DNA of 64,000 nucleotides from Halobacteriovorax vibrionivorans (GTDB lineage: Bacteria > Bdellovibrionota > Bacteriovoracia > Bacteriovoracales > Bacteriovoracaceae): contig NZ_QDKL01000001.1 of NCBI RefSeq assembly GCF_003346865.1, positions 1-64,000 of the forward strand, written 5' to 3'. Below are positions 60,353 to 64,000 of the stretch, in pieces. Made by a program: the position numbers and the translations under genes. Every line of letters starts with the position of its first letter. Position 1 is the stretch's first letter. Under the pieces are notes generated by a model, which worked only from the letters and a program-made list of their open reading frames with translations, was not told where the DNA came from and ran no database searches.

Positions 60353-62011
60353 ATGTCAGCTGATAAAATCAAGCATAGTGAAGATGTAAGTGCTTCACTG
60401 AAGAACAAATTTGTTCAATTAATTGTAAAGAAACCAGAAAACCTCAAAAACGACTTCCTTTCAGGATTAACTGTTGCCTTAGCACTAGTTCCTGAAGCGA
60501 TTGCCTTTGCCTTTGTTGCAGGAGTGCATCCGAAAGTAGGTCTTTACGCAGCTTTCATGATGGGATTACTCGCTTCGATTTTTGGTGGTAGACCAGGAAT
60601 GATCACAGGTGCAACAGGAGCAGTTGCTGTTATCTTTGCACCACTCGTATATAAAGTAATGGAAATGAGTAAGTCACAAGGTATGACGTTTGATGCGGCC
60701 ATGGATAATGCGCTAAACTACCTTTTTGCTGCCGTTATTTTAATGGGAATGATTCAAATCATTTGTGGGATATTAAAACTTGGTAAGTTCATTCGCCTTG
60801 TACCACATCCTGTTATGCTGGGTTTTGTAAATGGTCTAGCGATTATTATCTTTAAGGCGCAATTTAGTCAGTTTACGATGGGAGGAGAACTTCTACCATC
60901 ACCTCAACTAATGACAATGTGTGGCCTAATAGCTCTTACAATGGGAGTAAGCGTATTCTTACCAAAATTAACAAAGGCCATTCCTGCCACATTAGCAGGT
61001 ATCGTTCTCTCAACAGTCATTGGCTACTTTCTAAATGAAGCAAATCCAGGACTAGTAAGAACAGTTCTCGACTTTGTTCAAGATCAAGATAAATCAATCA
61101 CAACGATTGCAGCAGGTCTTCCATCTTTTAGAATTCCATATGTACCATTCACAATGGATGCTTTTACTTTCATTCTTCCATATGCTGTTCTTGCGGCCGC
61201 AGTTGGTTTAATTGAGTCCCTTATGACTCTTCAACTTGTTGATGAACTAACTGATACTCGAGGAAAAGGAAATCGTGAATGTATTGGTCAAGGAATTGGA
61301 AACTTCGTTAATGGATTCTTTGGCGGAATGGGTGGTTGTGCCATGATTGGGCAATCAATGATTAATATTCGCGGTGGTGGACGAGGTCGTTTCTCAGGAA
61401 TTACAGCAGCTATTCTTCTCCTACTATTTGTACTCTTTGGTGCCCCTCTAATTGAGATGATTCCACTTGGTGCACTTGTTGGTGTTATGTTTATGGTTGT
61501 TATTGGAACATTTGAGTGGTCAAGCTTAAGACTCTTTAAAAAGATTCCGATGTCTGATCTATTTGTTATTATCCTCGTTTCAGTTGTAACGATTCTAACT
61601 GACTTAGCAGTGGCGGTTGCTGTTGGTATTATTGTTTCAGCTTTAGTTTTTGCATGGGAACACGGAAAAACAATGCATGCAAAAAGAGAAGATAAAAAAG
61701 AAGGAACATTCTATGAATTAGAAGGCCCATTATTCTTCGGTTCAGTAACTTCTTTTAAAGACCTTTTTGAATTTAAAGAAGATAAAGAACACGTCTATAT
61801 CGATTTTGATAACTCAAAAGTTTGGGATCATTCAGGAATTGAGGCCCTGCAAAATATCACTGAGCGTTATGAGCAAGTTGGAAAAAAACTTCATTTACTT
61901 AACTTAAGTAAAGACTGCCAATTGCTATTAGACAAAGCATCAAATATCGTGGAATTATCAGTAATTGATGATTTATCGACACATATTGCTGATGATCGAC
62001 TAGATGACTAA
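60353..62011 (+). CDS. SulP family anion transporter with STAS domain
   Basis: A 552-residue permease. N-terminal transport domain with about 10-14 TM: FLSGLTVALALVPEAIAFAFVAGVHPKVGLYAAF, GGRPGMITGATGAVAV, then GGMGGCAMIGQSMINIRGGGRGRFSG, matching SulP signatures. The C-terminal STAS domain (about 450-550) has VYIDFDNSKVWDHSGIEAL with the conserved Ser. It could carry sulfate, bicarbonate or a dicarboxylate, symported with Na+ or H+. AGGAAGAGAG precedes the ATG. Confidence 0.9.
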   Translation: MSADKIKHSEDVSASLKNKFVQLIVKKPENLKNDFLSGLTVALALVPEAIAFAFVAGVHPKVGLYAAFMMGLLASIFGGRPGMITGATGAVAVIFAPLVYKVMEMSKSQGMTFDAAMDNALNYLFAAVILMGMIQIICGILKLGKFIRLVPHPVMLGFVNGLAIIIFKAQFSQFTMGGELLPSPQLMTMCGLIALTMGVSVFLPKLTKAIPATLAGIVLSTVIGYFLNEANPGLVRTVLDFVQDQDKSITTIAAGLPSFRIPYVPFTMDAFTFILPYAVLAAAVGLIESLMTLQLVDELTDTRGKGNRECIGQGIGNFVNGFFGGMGGCAMIGQSMINIRGGGRGRFSGITAAILLLLFVLFGAPLIEMIPLGALVGVMFMVVIGTFEWSSLRLFKKIPMSDLFVIILVSVVTILTDLAVAVAVGIIVSALVFAWEHGKTMHAKREDKKEGTFYELEGPLFFGSVTSFKDLFEFKEDKEHVYIDFDNSKVWDHSGIEALQNITERYEQVGKKLHLLNLSKDCQLLLDKASNIVELSVIDDLSTHIADDRLDD

Positions 62012-62079
62012 GAATTTACTGTACAAAGACTTGATTTTACTAAACAATATTTCAATAGCTATTTAAAAAGGATTTAAAT

Positions 62080-62409
62080 ATGAGTGAAGCAAAAGGATTA
62101 AAGAAGCCAGTTAAGTTAAAAACAGAACTAGCATCAATGCTAGGAGAAACTGAACTTCCACGCACAGAGATTACAAAAAGACTTTGGGACTATATCAAGG
62201 AAAAAGGTCTTCAAACAAAAACTGAAAATGGAAAGCCTGAAAATGCAGGTAAGTTTATTGTAGCTGACGCTACTCTACTTCCAATTTTTAGAAATACAAA
62301 CTCAACTTCTAAGTCTGGAAAAGTAACAGATCTTCGTAATATGAATGAAGGTGAGACAATCAACATGATGCAAATGGCTGCGATTGTTGGTGCAAATATC
62401 GAAAAGTAA
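62080..62409 (+). CDS. SWIB/MDM2 domain protein
   Basis: A 109-residue protein with one SWIB domain: LASMLGETELPRTEITKRLWDYIKEKGLQTK...KFIVADATLLPIF, the standard SWIB fold. Bacterial SWIB proteins are small, sometimes found in chlamydiae and Bdellovibrio-group bacteria, and are thought to act on nucleoid or topoisomerase functions. AAGGA precedes the ATG. It ends shortly before a terminator, convergent with the helicase. Target unknown. Confidence 0.88.
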   Translation: MSEAKGLKKPVKLKTELASMLGETELPRTEITKRLWDYIKEKGLQTKTENGKPENAGKFIVADATLLPIFRNTNSTSKSGKVTDLRNMNEGETINMMQMAAIVGANIEK

Positions 62410-62438
62410 TTTTCAAAAGATATTCAAAAAAATATGAG

Positions 62439-62462
62439 AGGCCTACTTTGTAGGCCTTTTTA
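62439..62462 (+). terminator. Intrinsic terminator between SWIB and helicase genes
   Basis: AGGCCTAC/GTAGGCCT stem with loop TTT, then TTTTTAT. It serves the SWIB gene and overlaps the last codons of the convergent helicase gene. Confidence 0.7.
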
Positions 62463-63570
62463 TATGGATATCAAGACCAAGTTCTTTTTGGATTCTATTA
62501 AAATAGCCTTCTTCTTGCGGTGAGATATAAGAGATCGCAATACCTCTTCTCCCCCCACGGCCAGTTCTTCCGATTCTGTGTGTGTAATTTTCGATTTGTT
62601 GAGGTAGGTTGAAGTTTAAGACATACCCTACACCATCAATATCAAGACCTCTTGCTGCAATATCAGTTGCCACAAGAACGTGCATGGCACCCTTTTGAAA
62701 CTCTTTTAAATTATAAACTCTTTGGCGTTGATCGCGATCAGAATGAATTGCACAGGCCTTAATATGATTCTCTTTAAGATACCTTTCTAATTTATTTGCC
62801 TGAGACTTTGTTTTGACAAAGACAATTATACTTTTAATATGGCGGTCTTTAAGAAACTTTAAAAGAAAGTCGGCCTTCATTTCTTCTTCAACAAGATAGG
62901 CCATCTGACGAATCCCTTCATGTCTTGCGTGCACTGGTGCAATCTCAATACGATGAGGGTTAACTAGAGTTCTTCGAGCTATTTCTTCAACAGGCTTTGG
63001 CATCGTTGCAGAAAATAAAAGCGATTGTCTTTCACTAGGAAGTTTGTCCATCACCTTATCAAGATCATTTTTAAAGCCCATATCAAGCATGCGATCTGCT
63101 TCATCAAGGACAAAGTATTTTAAATCATCAAGAATAACATAATCATCTTCTAATAGATCCACTAGACGGCCAGGTGTTGCAACCAGAATCTGAATTCCTT
63201 TAGCAAGCTTTTGAACTTGTTGCTTACGACTGTGTCCGCCGTATATGGCCATTGTCGATAAGGCAAGTCCCTTACCATATTGCTTAAAGCTTTCTTCTAC
63301 CTGCATAGCAAGTTCACGTGTTGGCACAATAATAAGGGCCCTTACATGAAATGGATTAAGCTTTCTCTTACTTTCTTTGATTAAATGAAGTAGCGGAACA
63401 CTAAAAGCAGCAGTTTTCCCACTCCCAGTCTGTGAGATTGCAATAAGATCACGCCCTTGTAAAACTGGTGTAATCGCTTGTTCTTGAATTTCAGTTGGTT
63501 GTGTATAACCTTTCTTTTCAAGAGCTGATAAAATATGTGGGGATAACCCTAAGTCTTTAAATTCTGCCAT
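62443..63570 (-). CDS. DEAD-box RNA helicase (RhlE-like)
   Basis: A 375-residue helicase: FKDLGLSPHILSALEKKGYTQPTEIQ (Q motif), AISQTGSGKTAAF (I), PTRELAMQ (Ia), ATPGRLVDLL, VLDEADRMLDMGF (II), LFSATMP (III), FVKTKSQA (IV), VATDIAARGLDIDGVGYVLNFN (V), HRIGRTGRGGRRG (VI). The full core is present; the basic C-terminal tail seen in long RhlE proteins is absent. It acts in RNA unwinding for ribosome or mRNA maturation. It abuts the DUF3820 gene, divergent. Confidence 0.92.
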   Translation of the reverse strand: MAEFKDLGLSPHILSALEKKGYTQPTEIQEQAITPVLQGRDLIAISQTGSGKTAAFSVPLLHLIKESKRKLNPFHVRALIIVPTRELAMQVEESFKQYGKGLALSTMAIYGGHSRKQQVQKLAKGIQILVATPGRLVDLLEDDYVILDDLKYFVLDEADRMLDMGFKNDLDKVMDKLPSERQSLLFSATMPKPVEEIARRTLVNPHRIEIAPVHARHEGIRQMAYLVEEEMKADFLLKFLKDRHIKSIIVFVKTKSQANKLERYLKENHIKACAIHSDRDQRQRVYNLKEFQKGAMHVLVATDIAARGLDIDGVGYVLNFNLPQQIENYTHRIGRTGRGGRRGIAISYISPQEEGYFNRIQKELGLDIHIKRPTK

Positions 63571-63618
63571 ATGTCATATTTAGCAAAGTATTTAGGGGCC
63601 AGTCAACGAGTATTAATT

Positions 63619-63624
63619 TATAAT
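63619..63624 (+). promoter_or_regulatory. -10 box of the DUF3820 gene
   Basis: TATAAT lies six bases before the ATG at 63631, so the start point should fall on the ATG itself and the mRNA would be leaderless. No ribosome binding site and no clear -35. Confidence 0.45.
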
Positions 63625-63630
63625 GTCTTT

Positions 63631-63849
63631 ATGGATATTGAATTTAATAAGCAACATCTATTAAAATTTGTCCAAATTCGTATGCCCTTTGGAAAGTATC
63701 AAGGTCGCCTTCTTATAGACCTACCTGATGAGTATCTTGTGTGGTTTTCGAATAAAGGCTTTCCACAAGGAGAGCTCGGCAAGCTCTTGGAAGAGCTGGC
63801 CGAGATCAAACTTAATGGATTGGAATTTTTATTTAAAGACCTTCGCTAG
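63631..63849 (+). CDS. DUF3820 family protein
   Basis: A 72-residue protein. RMPFGKYQGRLLIDLPDEYLVWF, then FPQGELGKLLEELAEIK, is the DUF3820 (putative quorum-sensing-regulated virulence factor) pattern. I start at ATG 63631, since the 20 extra residues of the longer frame from 63571 overlap the divergent helicase start and match no family. It shares CTAG with the convergent partial gene. A second, more diverged relative lies at 43538. Confidence 0.85.
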   Translation: MDIEFNKQHLLKFVQIRMPFGKYQGRLLIDLPDEYLVWFSNKGFPQGELGKLLEELAEIKLNGLEFLFKDLR

Positions 63850-64000
63850 AAGCAATCATCAATATGTCTTTCTGGCATTGTGTGTCTAAGAGTGTGCTGA
63901 AATTCAAAACCACGAATATTTGCTCTTACATCCTCTATTAGAACAACCCCACACTTTTGTTCGTCAAGCTTGATTGTTTGCTTTGATAGCTTAATCTTAA
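63846..64000 (-). CDS. C-terminal part of an unidentified gene leaving the window
   Basis: An open minus-strand frame of 50 codons (from 63998) ends at the TAG that shares CTAG with the DUF3820 stop. The visible tail reads LDEQKCGVVLIEDV, then RANIRGFEFQHTL and RHTMPERHIDDCF. The frame has codon use like its neighbours and no start within the window. No family recognised. Confidence 0.6.
   Translation of the reverse strand, partial: KIKLSKQTIKLDEQKCGVVLIEDVRANIRGFEFQHTLRHTMPERHIDDCF

Noticed and set aside
63571..63630. Longer start for the DUF3820 protein
   Set aside because: The extra residues abut the divergent helicase start and match no family; TATAAT lies inside this segment.
1..64000. 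tRNA, rRNA, CRISPR, IS and prophage features
   Set aside because: I scanned the intergenic gaps and found no TTCRA T-loop, no spaced repeat array, no transposase and no integrase.

Overview
The window is AT-rich (roughly one third G+C by eye), gene-dense DNA from a Gram-negative bacterium. The Kdo/LPS genes (kdsA, kdsB, kdsC), TolC/RND and TolC-only exporters and many small signal-peptide proteins show an outer membrane. A TIGR02147-family regulator, PilZ and degenerate HD-GYP proteins, a spore-photoproduct-lyase-like radical SAM protein and a yeast-type saccharopine dehydrogenase point to Bdellovibrionota, most likely a Bacteriovorax/Halobacteriovorax-like predator. That placement is inference; the window has no rRNA, tRNA, IS element, phage or CRISPR array.

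Layout. 1-6.3 kb: accessory region with a tiny leader-like ORF ending in a terminator, DUF2132 and DUF5522 small proteins, and secreted proteins including a CHAP/NlpC-like protein and a zinc-protease-like protein coupled to its TIGR02147 regulator. 6.6-13.4 kb: signalling island with a PilJ-type sensor kinase, a CBS protein, two single-domain receivers, a 999-residue hybrid kinase and a receiver fused to a kinase-type dimerisation helix. 13.4-22.3 kb: MATE transporter, CoA-transferase, TetR, and a MarR-TolC-adaptor-RND operon. Its adaptor lacks the hairpin/lipoyl region and its pump lacks the usual charged proton-relay residues. 22.4-36.2 kb: metabolic genes (cytochrome c, EamA, GST-like, MTA/SAH nucleosidase, CpdB-like phosphodiesterase, HAD 5'-nucleotidase, HDAC-like deacetylase, LYS1-like dehydrogenase, glycosyltransferase, aldo/keto reductase) and the phosphorylase-like/SPL-like pair. 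36.2-43.8 kb: rpmB, a subtilisin, PilZ, DUF4340 and degenerate HD-GYP proteins. 43.8-50.5 kb: a complete pstSCAB-phoU-phoB-phoR cluster behind a Pho-box-like repeat. 50.5-55.5 kb: kdsB-pyrG-kdsA-kdsC-DUF493-gpsA operon. 55.5-64 kb: envelope proteins, purB, cdd, a decayed alcohol dehydrogenase, a SulP transporter, a SWIB protein, a DEAD-box helicase, a DUF3820 protein and the end of a gene leaving the window.

How the parts fit: phosphate uptake, extracytoplasmic nucleotide hydrolysis, cytosolic nucleotidase, cytidine deaminase, MTA/SAH nucleosidase and PurB fit a cell that salvages nucleotides and phosphate. The kds operon joins both substrates of CMP-Kdo synthesis, Kdo and CTP. Most convergent gene pairs end within a few bases of each other or overlap.

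Most worth a second look: (1) the RND pump with Ala-Asn in place of the TM4 Asp pair and Asn in place of the TM10 Lys, beside a hairpin-less adaptor; (2) the SPL-like radical SAM enzyme without the catalytic Cys, coupled to a phosphorylase-like protein; (3) strong excess of GGCC over other G+C-only tetramers; (4) several genes whose -10 box predicts a leaderless mRNA; (5) an array of TTTCACA/TGTGAAA sites at 6.4-6.6 kb.
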